DNA from: Rhizobium sp. P38BS-XIX
GTDB taxonomy: Bacteria > Pseudomonadota > Alphaproteobacteria > Rhizobiales > Rhizobiaceae
Length of the DNA stretch: 64,000 nucleotides
Reading direction: 5' to 3'
Assembly: GCF_012641435.1 (NCBI RefSeq)
Contig: NZ_JABAIJ010000001.1
Coordinates: 62,001 to 126,000, forward strand
Shown: positions 57,436-64,000 of the stretch, in pieces
How the letters are laid out: each line of letters begins with the position of its first letter
How positions within the stretch are numbered: position 1 is the stretch's first letter
The notes under the pieces: model-generated
What the model saw: only the letters and a program-made list of their open reading frames with translations
What the model was told of the DNA's origin: nothing
Databases searched by the model: none
Translations under genes and position numbers: made by a program

Positions 57436-57885
57436 ATGGGCACATACAGCAAGACGGCAGAGGCGATAGCCAAGCTTACCCCCGAGCAGTATCGCGTGAC
57501 GCAGGAAAGCGGCACGGAACGTCCCGGCTCCGGTGAATATCTCTACAACAAGAAGTCGGGCATCTATGTTGACATCGTCTCGGGCGAGCCGTTGTTTGCC
57601 TCGGCGGATAAATTCGATTCCGGCTGCGGCTGGCCGAGCTTTACCAAGCCGATCGAACCCGCGAATGTCAGCGAACTCACCGATATCTCGCACGGCATGG
57701 TGCGTACGGAAGTGCGCTCGGCCAGCGGCGACAGCCATCTCGGCCATGTGTTTCCGGACGGTCCCATCGATCGCGGCGGACTTCGCTATTGCATCAATTC
57801 GGCTTCGCTTCGTTTCGTGCCGCGTGACCGCATGGAAGCAGAAGGTTATGGTGCCTACATCGATCAAGTGGAGGATGTAAGATGA
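57436..57885 (+). CDS. msrB: Peptide methionine-R-sulfoxide reductase B
   Basis: This 149-aa enzyme reduces protein-bound Met-R-sulfoxide. It has [14 protein letters not shown] and the catalytic cysteine in [13 protein letters not shown] near the C terminus. The zinc-binding CxxC pairs of many MsrB proteins are replaced by non-cysteines (around [13 protein letters not shown]), so this is the zinc-free form. The start is ATG 57436 with AAGGAGA upstream. It overlaps msrA by four bases. Confidence 0.96.
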   Translation: MGTYSKTAEAIAKLTPEQYRVTQESGTERPGSGEYLYNKKSGIYVDIVSGEPLFASADKFDSGCGWPSFTKPIEPANVSELTDISHGMVRTEVRSASGDSHLGHVFPDGPIDRGGLRYCINSASLRFVPRDRMEAEGYGAYIDQVEDVR

Positions 57886-58409
57886 CAACGGAACGTGCAG
57901 TTCTCGCCGGCGGTTGCTTCTGGGGCATGCAGGACCTCATCCGCCGCTATAACGGCGTCATCTCGACGCGCGTTGGCTACAGCGGCGGTGATGTCCGCAA
58001 CGCCACCTATCGCAACCATGGCAGCCATGCCGAGGCGATCGAGATCATTTTCGATCCGCAGAAGATCAGCTATCGGGACCTCCTGGAATTCTTCTTTCAG
58101 ATCCACGATCCGAGCACGCGCAATCGCCAGGGCAACGATGTCGGCATGAGCTATCGCTCGGCGATCTTCTACGCCAGCGAAGAGCAGAAGCAGGTTGCTC
58201 TCGACACGATCGCCGATGTCGACGCGTCAGGCCTGTGGCCTGGCAAGGTGGTCACCGAGGTAACGCCGGTCAGTGATTTCTGGGAGGCCGAGCCGGAGCA
58301 TCAGGATTATCTGGAGCGCTATCCGAACGGCTATACCTGCCACTTCCCACGGCCGAACTGGAAGCTGCCACGTCGCCAGGTCGACGCGGCACAGCGCGCG
58401 GCTTCCTGA
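57882..58409 (+). CDS. msrA: Peptide methionine-S-sulfoxide reductase A
   Basis: This 175-aa MsrA reduces Met-S-sulfoxide. The catalytic motif [12 protein letters not shown] is at the N terminus (C12 region), followed by TRVGYSGGD and [17 protein letters not shown]. It is coupled to msrB by overlap, and the next gene starts at the last base of its stop, so three genes are translated in series. Confidence 0.96.
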   Translation: MTTERAVLAGGCFWGMQDLIRRYNGVISTRVGYSGGDVRNATYRNHGSHAEAIEIIFDPQKISYRDLLEFFFQIHDPSTRNRQGNDVGMSYRSAIFYASEEQKQVALDTIADVDASGLWPGKVVTEVTPVSDFWEAEPEHQDYLERYPNGYTCHFPRPNWKLPRRQVDAAQRAAS

Positions 58410-58822
58410 TGGGAGGATCGGCCGGCATCGACCGGCTGAGCGCTTTCCTCGGCACGTGGGACGTGAAGCGACGGATCATCGATCGCTTCAACCGCTCCCT
58501 GATCACATTCGAGGGGCAGGCGTTCGTAACGCCTGTCCAGTTCGAGGAGCACGGCGATACGCGTAGCGAACACGCGACGCTGAGAAGCAGCCGTACCTAC
58601 CGGCTCGACAACGCAGGCGGCGATCTCGTCGTGCGTTTCCCCAATCTTTCGGAATTCGTTCGCGTCGGTGTAGGAGCCTCGCAGCGCGTTACCCATCATT
58701 GCGGCGCCGATCTATATCGCGGTCGCCTGTTCTTTCGCTCGCCCGATATATGGGCAGAGATGTGGCATGTGCGCGGGCCCAGAAAAAACTATCTGAGCCT
58801 CGCGCACTACCGGCGGATTTGA
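58409..58822 (+). CDS. DUF6314 family protein
   Basis: This 137-aa protein has a lipocalin-like pattern of the DUF6314 type: SAFLGTWDVKRRIIDRF, then ITFEGQAFVTPVQFEEHGDT, DLVVRFPNLSEFV, VTHHCGADLYRG and WHVRGPRKNYLSLAHYRR. Its ligand and role are unknown. Coupling to msrA suggests co-production with the repair enzymes. Confidence 0.78.
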   Translation: MGGSAGIDRLSAFLGTWDVKRRIIDRFNRSLITFEGQAFVTPVQFEEHGDTRSEHATLRSSRTYRLDNAGGDLVVRFPNLSEFVRVGVGASQRVTHHCGADLYRGRLFFRSPDIWAEMWHVRGPRKNYLSLAHYRRI

Positions 58823-58853
58823 CCCGAGCCAGTCTCCCGCAAGGGAGGCGGTA

Positions 58854-59912
58854 TCAGCGCGCCTGTCGTCGAGCCTGGACGGCCTTGGCCAGATCTTCCA
58901 GCGTCTTCACGGAGGTCGGCCAGTCGATGCAGCCATCGGTGATGCTTTGGCCGTAGACCAGCGGCTTGCCGGGAACGAGATCCTGGCGACCGGCCACCAG
59001 ATTGCTTTCCATCATCATGCCTTTGATCCGCTGATCACCCGCCGCGACTTGCTCTGCGACAGACGCAACGACGAGCGGCTGGTTCTCCGGATTCTTGCTG
59101 CTGTTGGCATGGCTCGCATCGATGATGATGCGCGGCTCCAGCCCGACCTTCTCAGATTGCTCCGCCGTCGACTGCACGCTGGCCGCATCGTAATTGGTCT
59201 GCTTGCCGCCGCGCAGGATGATGTGGCAATCCTCATTGCCGCGCGTCGAGGCGATTGCCGCCAGGCCTTCCTTCGTCACGGCGGGGAAGTGATGCGGCTG
59301 TGACGCGGCGATGATTGCGTCGAGCGCGATGCGCACGTCGCCATTCGTACCGTTCTTGAAGCCGACGGGGCAGGAGAGACCTGATGCCAGCTGACGATGC
59401 ACCTGGCTCTCGGTCGTTCTAGCGCCGATCGCGCCCCAGCTGACGAGATCTGAAATATATTGCGGCGTGATCGTATCGAGATATTCGCAACCAGCAGGCA
59501 GGCCGATCTCATTGACATCGACCAGAAGCTTGCGGGCGATGCGCAGGCCTTCCTCGATACGGTAGCTGCCGTCGAGGTGCGGATCGTTGATCAGGCCCTT
59601 CCACCCCACAGTGGTGCGCGGCTTCTCAAAATAAACACGCATGATAATTTCGAGATCACCGGCGAAGCGACCGCGCTGTTCCTTCAGCCGCGCGGCATAC
59701 TCGCGTGCAGCCTCCGGGTCATGGATGGAGCAGGGGCCGATGACGACGATCAGGCGGTCGTCCTCGCCGCGCAGGATGTTGTGAACGGCATTGCGGGCCT
59801 GGGTGACAGTGTTCGTCACGGCCGCATCGCGGGGGATTTCGTCTATGATGCCAGAGGGCGGCGTGAGCGCGGTGATCTCGAGGATGCGCAAATCATCAGT
59901 AGAATTCAACAC
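58854..59912 (-). CDS. aroG: 3-deoxy-7-phosphoheptulonate synthase (class I, AroG-type)
   Basis: This 352-aa enzyme condenses PEP and erythrose-4-phosphate in the first step of the shikimate pathway. Family motifs are VVIGPCSIHDPEAAREYA, the phosphate-binding YFEKPRTTVGWKGLINDP and LRGGKQTNYDAASV, and IIDASHANSSKNPE. The start is GTG 59912 with AAGGAA eight bases upstream. The region just upstream encodes a Tyr/Phe-rich leader and terminator, so control by attenuation is likely. Which of AroF/G/H it corresponds to cannot be told. Confidence 0.95.
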   Translation of the reverse strand: MLNSTDDLRILEITALTPPSGIIDEIPRDAAVTNTVTQARNAVHNILRGEDDRLIVVIGPCSIHDPEAAREYAARLKEQRGRFAGDLEIIMRVYFEKPRTTVGWKGLINDPHLDGSYRIEEGLRIARKLLVDVNEIGLPAGCEYLDTITPQYISDLVSWGAIGARTTESQVHRQLASGLSCPVGFKNGTNGDVRIALDAIIAASQPHHFPAVTKEGLAAIASTRGNEDCHIILRGGKQTNYDAASVQSTAEQSEKVGLEPRIIIDASHANSSKNPENQPLVVASVAEQVAAGDQRIKGMMMESNLVAGRQDLVPGKPLVYGQSITDGCIDWPTSVKTLEDLAKAVQARRQAR

Positions 59913-59952
59913 GGTATCGGTTCCTTGTGGGGTCCTACCGTGGCGACAAAAA

Positions 59953-59975
59953 AGCCGCCAGGTAGACTAGCGGCT
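59953..59975 (-). terminator. Attenuator terminator in the aroG leader
   Basis: On the minus strand AGCCGC (59970-59975) and GCGGCT (59953-59958) form a stem with an 11-base loop, immediately followed by TTTTTT (59947-59952 as A's on the plus strand). It ends 35 bases before the aroG start, so full termination here would prevent expression. Confidence 0.75.
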
Positions 59976-60040
59976 GTTCGGGTCTTTGCTGTCGTGTCTT
60001 GTTTAACTACGCACAGGCCCGGCTCCGCTGGAAGCAGCGG
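59953..60040 (-). promoter_or_regulatory. Putative Tyr/Phe attenuator of aroG (alternative hairpins)
   Basis: Four segments are visible, 5' to 3' on the minus strand. Segment 1, CCGCTG (60035-60040), pairs with segment 2, CAGCGG (60025-60030). The AGCGG of segment 2 can also pair with CCGCT in segment 3 (59969-59975). Segment 3 pairs with segment 4, GCGGCT (59953-59958), which precedes the U-run. Segment 1 lies inside the leader right after a Tyr codon. A ribosome stalled on Tyr codons would cover segment 1, free segment 2 to bind segment 3, and block the terminator. This is the classic attenuation logic. Confidence 0.68.
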
Positions 60041-60081
60041 TACGAATAAAATCGCGAGGCATATGCGTAAACGTTCGACAT
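60007..60081 (-). CDS. Tyr/Phe-rich leader peptide of aroG
   Basis: This 24-aa ORF (ATG 60081, stop TAG) begins MSNVYAYASRFYSYRCF. Tyr is at residues 5, 7, 12 and 14, and Phe at 11 and 17. It ends well before aroG and overlaps the first attenuator segment. Its Shine-Dalgarno (GAGACAG) is weak. An upstream 19-aa ORF (60150-60091) holds Leu/Phe codons but is not needed for the model. Four Tyr in ten residues is far above chance. Confidence 0.62.
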   Translation of the reverse strand: MSNVYAYASRFYSYRCFQRSRACA

Positions 60082-60178
60082 AGGCTGTCTCTACGACAAA
60101 AAAAGCTTGTTGTCGATGAGGGGCAAAGAGAAACGGAGAAGTCGGCTCATGGTGTCGCCATTCGGCATCAACACACCA

Positions 60179-60208
60179 GTGTAAGCGCGGTCGGGAAAGG
60201 GCTGCCAA
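60179..60208 (-). promoter_or_regulatory. Candidate promoter of the aroG leader
   Basis: On the minus strand TTGGCA (60203-60208) and TTACAC (60179-60184) are separated by 18 bases, which would start transcription about 90 bases upstream of the leader peptide. The -10 match is imperfect. Confidence 0.35.
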
Positions 60209-60257
60209 AATAGATTAACCCCTGCCTCGGAAAGACCGGTCCGACTTCGCTGGAAGC

Positions 60258-60283
60258 CGGACCAGTCCCCATCCGATCAGGGG
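60258..60283 (-). terminator. Candidate terminator of the porin gene
   Basis: GGTCCG (60258-60263) pairs with CGGACC (60278-60283), and the stem extends inward by CTTC/GAAG past one mismatch, giving about 10-11 bp. On the minus strand it is followed by GGTCTTTCC, a weak U-tract. It lies about 30 bases after the porin stop. Confidence 0.5.
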
Positions 60284-60314
60284 TCAAGTCAGATCAGATC
60301 TCGTAAACGAGGTA

Positions 60315-61376
60315 TTAGAAGCTACGCTGGAAGCGAAGAACGCCAGCCCACTGGTCCTGGTTGATGGAGTCCCAGTTGGTGTAGGAAACTTCCGGCTGAA
60401 CCAGGAGGTTCTTGACCGGGTTCCAACGCAGGTTGGCGGTAGCAGCGAAGATCTTCGAGTCGGTGTAGGCAACCTGAGCGTTGGCCTGCAGCTTTTCGTT
60501 GAACGGAACGGTTACGCCGCCCCAAACAGCCCAGTCACCCCAGCCGATGGTCTTGGCCGGGCCGGTGCCGTTCGAGCTTGCGTACTTGTTCAGCTTGTCG
60601 CCGTCGGTGTTCCAGCCACCCATGACGAAGGCCTTGAAGACGCCGAAGTCGGCATCGACGCGAGCCTTGATCGCGCCTTCTTCAACGATCGAGTCGTAAC
60701 CGCCGACGATCTTGAAGCCGAAGTTGCCAGCCTTGTAACCAGCACCGGCAACAACGTCCGGAGCGTAGTGGTTGGAGCTGTCTTCGCCGTTGACGCCCTT
60801 GGCGCCCGAACCGGAGTTGCTATCTTCGAGCGAGACGACAGCGGTGAAGCCGTTGCCTGCGTCGTAGTTGTAGGTCAACTGGTTGAGTTCGTACGGGCCG
60901 TCATAGACAACGTCGTCGTTGATGACGTTGCCGGCGTAGCCGACGTACAGGTTGTACTGCGAGTCGAGCTTACCAACGGTGAAGCCGCCGAGGCTGATGT
61001 TTGCGAACAGCAGCTTCGAGGTGGTTGCGCCGCCATCCTGCCAGTCGAAACGGTAGATGGTGTTGGTCTTCAGCGGACCGTATTCGGTGTCGCTTGCGGT
61101 GTCGATGCTCAGCTGAGCGCGGGTGTGCCAAAGGGTGCCGTAACGGTCAGCCGGGTTGTAAGCATTGTACCACTTACCTTCGGTACGAACCATGCCGCCG
61201 ATCTTCAGGCAGGTTTCCGTGCCCGGAATGAAGAAGTAGCCAGCGCCGTACGCGTCGCAGATGCGAACGTATTCGAGCGGTTCCGGCTCGGCAGCAACGA
61301 TTGCGTCAGCAGCGTGAGCACCGGAAACGGCTGCCAAAGCGGCAGCGGAGCCGAGAAGAAGGCTCTTGATATTCAT
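60315..61376 (-). CDS. Outer-membrane porin (RopA/Omp2b type)
   Basis: This 353-aa protein has a signal peptide (KSLLLGSAAALAAVSGAHAA), a mature start DAIVAAEPEPLEYVRICDAY, and two cysteines around FIPGTETCLKIGG. Repeated aromatic/Gly beta strands follow, and the protein ends LRFQRSF, with the terminal phenylalanine of outer-membrane barrels. This is the rhizobial general-porin family. The start is ATG 61376 with GGAG upstream. A long A+T-rich upstream region may carry its regulation. Confidence 0.93.
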   Translation of the reverse strand: MNIKSLLLGSAAALAAVSGAHAADAIVAAEPEPLEYVRICDAYGAGYFFIPGTETCLKIGGMVRTEGKWYNAYNPADRYGTLWHTRAQLSIDTASDTEYGPLKTNTIYRFDWQDGGATTSKLLFANISLGGFTVGKLDSQYNLYVGYAGNVINDDVVYDGPYELNQLTYNYDAGNGFTAVVSLEDSNSGSGAKGVNGEDSSNHYAPDVVAGAGYKAGNFGFKIVGGYDSIVEEGAIKARVDADFGVFKAFVMGGWNTDGDKLNKYASSNGTGPAKTIGWGDWAVWGGVTVPFNEKLQANAQVAYTDSKIFAATANLRWNPVKNLLVQPEVSYTNWDSINQDQWAGVLRFQRSF

Positions 61377-61800
61377 AAAAACTCCAATCCAATATAGATT
61401 GGGCACAGGCTATAGCGCCGAAAAATCGACGTGCCTTAACCCCATCCCTGTTTAAAAACCCCGACTCGGGAGAAACGGGCCCCACCCGCTTCTGGTCGCT
61501 ATTAAAGACGAATACCGAGAAAGTTATATGATATATTTTTCTCCGGATGACGTTTTTGTGATTTTAAAAACTTAGTTGCATGATTGCCACATACACAAAC
61601 ATAGATGGTAAGTATCCCATAATATTGGGCACGCAATAGTCATTGGACGGGACAAAGTATATCTTTGAGAACATCCGGATATACTTCTGCAACGATAGGA
61701 AAGTCTGGAATCTAAGCTTGCAATTAAATGTTGTGCATGCCGACGGCTCGCTCCGGCTTAACCGGAGGCGTGCGTTCTGACGAATTCAGGTTCGCTTTTA
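61377..61800. other. A+T-rich intergenic region between porin and VanZ-like genes
   Basis: This 424-base region has no supported ORF. An 8-bp inverted repeat, AAGTATAT (61655-61662) / ATATACTT (61679-61686), could be an operator, and CTCCGG / CCGGAG (61751-61756 / 61762-61767) a hairpin for the VanZ-like transcript. The region is much more A+T-rich than the surrounding genes. It might hold a small RNA, but I cannot show one. Confidence 0.4.
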
Positions 61801-62166
61801 TCAGTAGGATGGAGTGCGCTTGGCCGCTGGTACAATCAGCTTGCTCAGGACCGAACCGAGCATGATCCCCCAAAGCCCGCTCGCCATGCCGACGATGATA
61901 TCAAGCGTCGAGCCGTAATTCCCGTCCACCAGGAAATGTGAGAAGGACAGGGCAAGAACGCTGCCGATCATGAGAAGGCAGGTGAAAGAGGGGGATTGCG
62001 GATAGGCGAGCCGTGCGAGCATGCCCGCCAGGCAAAGAGCCCCGGCACGGAAGATATCGAACGGATTGCCCAGCGCAGCCTGCCAGTTGAGATGCGCAAA
62101 GGTCACGGCAACGAGTGCCGCGATATAGGTCCATGCGATGATCTTCAAAAACCGGTCTGATATCAT
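61801..62166 (-). CDS. Small membrane protein, VanZ-like
   Basis: This 121-aa protein has four hydrophobic helices (KIIAWTYIAALVAVTFAHL, GALCLAGMLARLAY, SFTCLLMIGSVLALSFSHF and LDIIVGMASGLWGIML). Spacing and the HLNWQAALGNPFD and SHFLVDGN motifs recall the VanZ-like family. The function is not known. ATG 62166 is the first codon. It is monocistronic, divergent from no obvious partner. Confidence 0.65.
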   Translation of the reverse strand: MISDRFLKIIAWTYIAALVAVTFAHLNWQAALGNPFDIFRAGALCLAGMLARLAYPQSPSFTCLLMIGSVLALSFSHFLVDGNYGSTLDIIVGMASGLWGIMLGSVLSKLIVPAAKRTPSY

Positions 62167-62369
62167 GAGGATATGCTATAGCAGCGAGACGTTTAAACGC
62201 CAGTATCGTACCGTTTCAAACATCGAGGCGGATGGCATTTCGGTGCGCACATTTTATGTGGCTGCGAAACATTCTGTTGCGACGCAAAATCTTTCCGACG
62301 TCTTTCCGCCTTCGATTAGCCGCGTTGCCATGCCGGCCGGAGGTCTTGTCCGGCCGACATATGGGCGCA

Positions 62370-63932
62370 TCACGCCTTTGAGACGCAGAGCGCTTCTTCC
62401 TCTTCCATCAACGGCGCCGTTTCATCGGCCTGCGCATCGGATGATCCTCGGCCGAGGAAGGAAAAGACGACGATCGCAGTGATGACGGTGATCGCGGTCA
62501 GCAGCCAGAGCAAGGCGCTGAAGGCATTGCCATAGCCCAGGATCAGCGCGTCGTGGCCGATTGCCGGCACGCTCGAAGCTGCGGCGACAACATCGCCGGT
62601 CACCAGCCGCTGCGCCGCCGCCGATGCATGCTCGCCCGCGGCAGTCCCGAGCCGCGATTGAATGAAGGCGGACAGGATGGCGCTGACCACCGCAAGTGCA
62701 ACACCTTCGCCGGCAACGCGGGTCGTGCTGAAGATGCCCGTCGCCATGCCCGCGCGCTCCTTCGGAACGACGCTGACCGCAAGACCGTCCATCAGGCCCC
62801 ACGGCAGGCTGATCCCGACGCCGATCGTCAACAGCGGACCGATCAATGCCGACGGCGCGGAGCCGGTGGTGAAATGGCTGAGCCAGAAAAGTCCTGCGGC
62901 CGAAACAAGAAGGCCTGTGCCGCAGATCGTTGCCGGGCTGAACCAGCGAGTGAGAAAGCCGGCGACGATCGGCAGGATGAGAAGCGGTGCCGACAGCGCG
63001 ACCATCATGCGGCCGGCACCGATCTCGCTCATGCCTTCGATACCGACAAAGCGCACCGGCAGCAGGATCAGAAGCACCACGAAGGCATAGGCGGGCGCGG
63101 CCGCCAGCAATTGCACGCCGACAAACCGGGGATAGCGAAAGAGGCTGAGATCCAGCATCGGTCGCTTCACAACGCGTTCGATGATGCCGAAGGCGAGAAA
63201 CAGGATGGCCGCGCCGGCAAGGAGGGCAACGACGAGCAGATCGCTCCAGCCGGTTTCGGGTGCGCGCAGCACTCCATAGGTGAAAAGGGTGAGAGCGAGC
63301 GTAAAGGTGAGGGCGCCGGCCCAGTCGAGCCCCGCCGCTTCAGGATCGCGGGATTCGCGCAGGAAATATGCGCTGAGCGCAAGAGAGAGTATCGCCAGGC
63401 CGACGACGAGCAGAAAAATCGAAGGCCAGCCGAAGGCATCGATCATCAGTCCGGATGCAATCGGTCCGAAGGCGAGGCCGATCCCGAAGCTGGAGCCGAC
63501 GATGGAGAACGCCCGCATGCGGGCCGCGCCATCGAATTCCTGTGCAAGCGACGCCATGCCGCCTGAGAAGGCTGCCGCCGCGCCGAGCCCCTGCAAGGCT
63601 CGCAATATATCGAACCAGACGATGTTGCCTGCGAAGGCCAGTCCCGCCGAAAAGAGCGCGAAGCAGGCGACACCGGCGAGAAAAACACGTCGGCGGCCAA
63701 AGCTGTCGGCCAGAGCGCCTGCCGCCATCAGGCTGCTGCCGAACGTCAGCATGAAGGCGTTGGTGACCCAGTTGAGCGCGATGGGGCTACCGCCAAGCGT
63801 GCGGCTGATGGCCGGTAGCGCGACGGCTGGGCCGGTGAATGTGAGCGGCATGGCCGCTGCGGCGCAGCAGACCGCGACGAGCACAAAAAATTTCTCGGTC
63901 GGACTTGCGACCCTTGTCTTGCTGGGGGGCAT
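62370..63932 (-). CDS. MFS transporter, DHA2-like multidrug type
   Basis: This 520-aa transporter with about fourteen helices has GSSLMAAGALADSFGRRRVFL (motif A), then PLLTIGVGISLPWGLMDGLA and an acidic tail ending in a short EEEEALCVSKA. The 14-helix DHA2 class exports drugs and other compounds by proton antiport. The substrate is unknown. The region just upstream (63933-64000) holds its promoter and ends at the window edge. Confidence 0.88.
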   Translation of the reverse strand: MPPSKTRVASPTEKFFVLVAVCCAAAAMPLTFTGPAVALPAISRTLGGSPIALNWVTNAFMLTFGSSLMAAGALADSFGRRRVFLAGVACFALFSAGLAFAGNIVWFDILRALQGLGAAAAFSGGMASLAQEFDGAARMRAFSIVGSSFGIGLAFGPIASGLMIDAFGWPSIFLLVVGLAILSLALSAYFLRESRDPEAAGLDWAGALTFTLALTLFTYGVLRAPETGWSDLLVVALLAGAAILFLAFGIIERVVKRPMLDLSLFRYPRFVGVQLLAAAPAYAFVVLLILLPVRFVGIEGMSEIGAGRMMVALSAPLLILPIVAGFLTRWFSPATICGTGLLVSAAGLFWLSHFTTGSAPSALIGPLLTIGVGISLPWGLMDGLAVSVVPKERAGMATGIFSTTRVAGEGVALAVVSAILSAFIQSRLGTAAGEHASAAAQRLVTGDVVAAASSVPAIGHDALILGYGNAFSALLWLLTAITVITAIVVFSFLGRGSSDAQADETAPLMEEEEALCVSKA

Positions 63933-64000
63933 CGGATTTCCATTCGATTTGATGCGGGCGAACGATGAGCGTTCTTGGACAGGATGCCGTCGCTCACGGG

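Noticed and set aside
60091..60150. 19-aa ORF upstream of the Tyr-rich leader as the regulatory peptide
   Set aside because: It has few diagnostic codons, a poor ribosome site and does not overlap the attenuator segments; the 24-aa ORF fits better.

Overview
The window reads as ordinary chromosomal DNA of an alphaproteobacterium in the Rhizobium/Agrobacterium group. The evidence is a high G+C content, the cox-ctaB-ctaG-ctaE layout, a CcrM-type GANTC methyltransferase, a RopA/Omp2b-type porin with an N-terminal cysteine pair, a mutY/DUF721/dsbA-like/smc cluster, pyruvate phosphate dikinase, and rhizobial-type dispersed palindromic repeats. No insertion sequence, phage gene, integrase or CRISPR array was seen. 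Names rest on motifs and remembered family features; no database search was run.

Layout. 0.36-7.7 kb is an aa3-type cytochrome c oxidase cluster (coxB, ctaD, ctaB, a 46-aa CoxF-like gene, ctaG, ctaE, DUF983, surf1), interrupted by an inverted chloramphenicol-phosphotransferase-like gene. 7.9-14.3 kb has ispH, thrB, rnhA, a GNAT acetyltransferase, an azoreductase-like flavoprotein, a MocR regulator, an epimerase and a Dabb protein. 14.3-17.1 kb is a metal (probably zinc) ABC importer operon with a Zur-like palindrome and a previously easy-to-miss 42-aa membrane ORF at its head. 17.2-28.1 kb has peroxiredoxin, a DsbD-N-like protein, YqgE, CsbD, a metallopeptidase, a large GGDEF/EAL receptor, a GNAT protein, an M16 peptidase, thrC and a lipoprotein. 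28.2-36.4 kb has two HAD hydrolases, GntR and ArsR regulators, a NIPSNAP/monooxygenase pair, ccrM, an NTF2-like protein, mutY, DUF721 and a DsbA-like protein. 36.6-45.3 kb has smc, a CNNM/CBS transporter, a low-G+C segment with a stand-alone CobT-like VWA gene, and ppdK. 45.3-51.5 kb has small lipoprotein/hypothetical genes, DUF1499, an MBL hydrolase, a cupin, tRNA-Gln and a polar amino-acid ABC importer. 52-58.8 kb has a GT2 glycosyltransferase coupled to a large membrane protein, tRNA-Pro, a pentapeptide-repeat protein, a three-enzyme methionine sulfoxide reductase set (free Met-R-SO reductase, MsrB, MsrA) and DUF6314. 58.9-64 kb has DAHP synthase, the porin, a VanZ-like protein and an MFS transporter.

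The most interesting regulatory signal is upstream of the DAHP synthase gene (minus strand). A 24-aa leader ORF contains four Tyr and two Phe codons, followed by mutually exclusive hairpins and an intrinsic terminator with a six-U run. The geometry is that of a classical ribosome-mediated attenuator sensing tyrosine/phenylalanine. Other points are the Zur-like box with its small ORF, the stand-alone CobT-like VWA protein in foreign-looking DNA, and several copies of an intergenic palindrome family.
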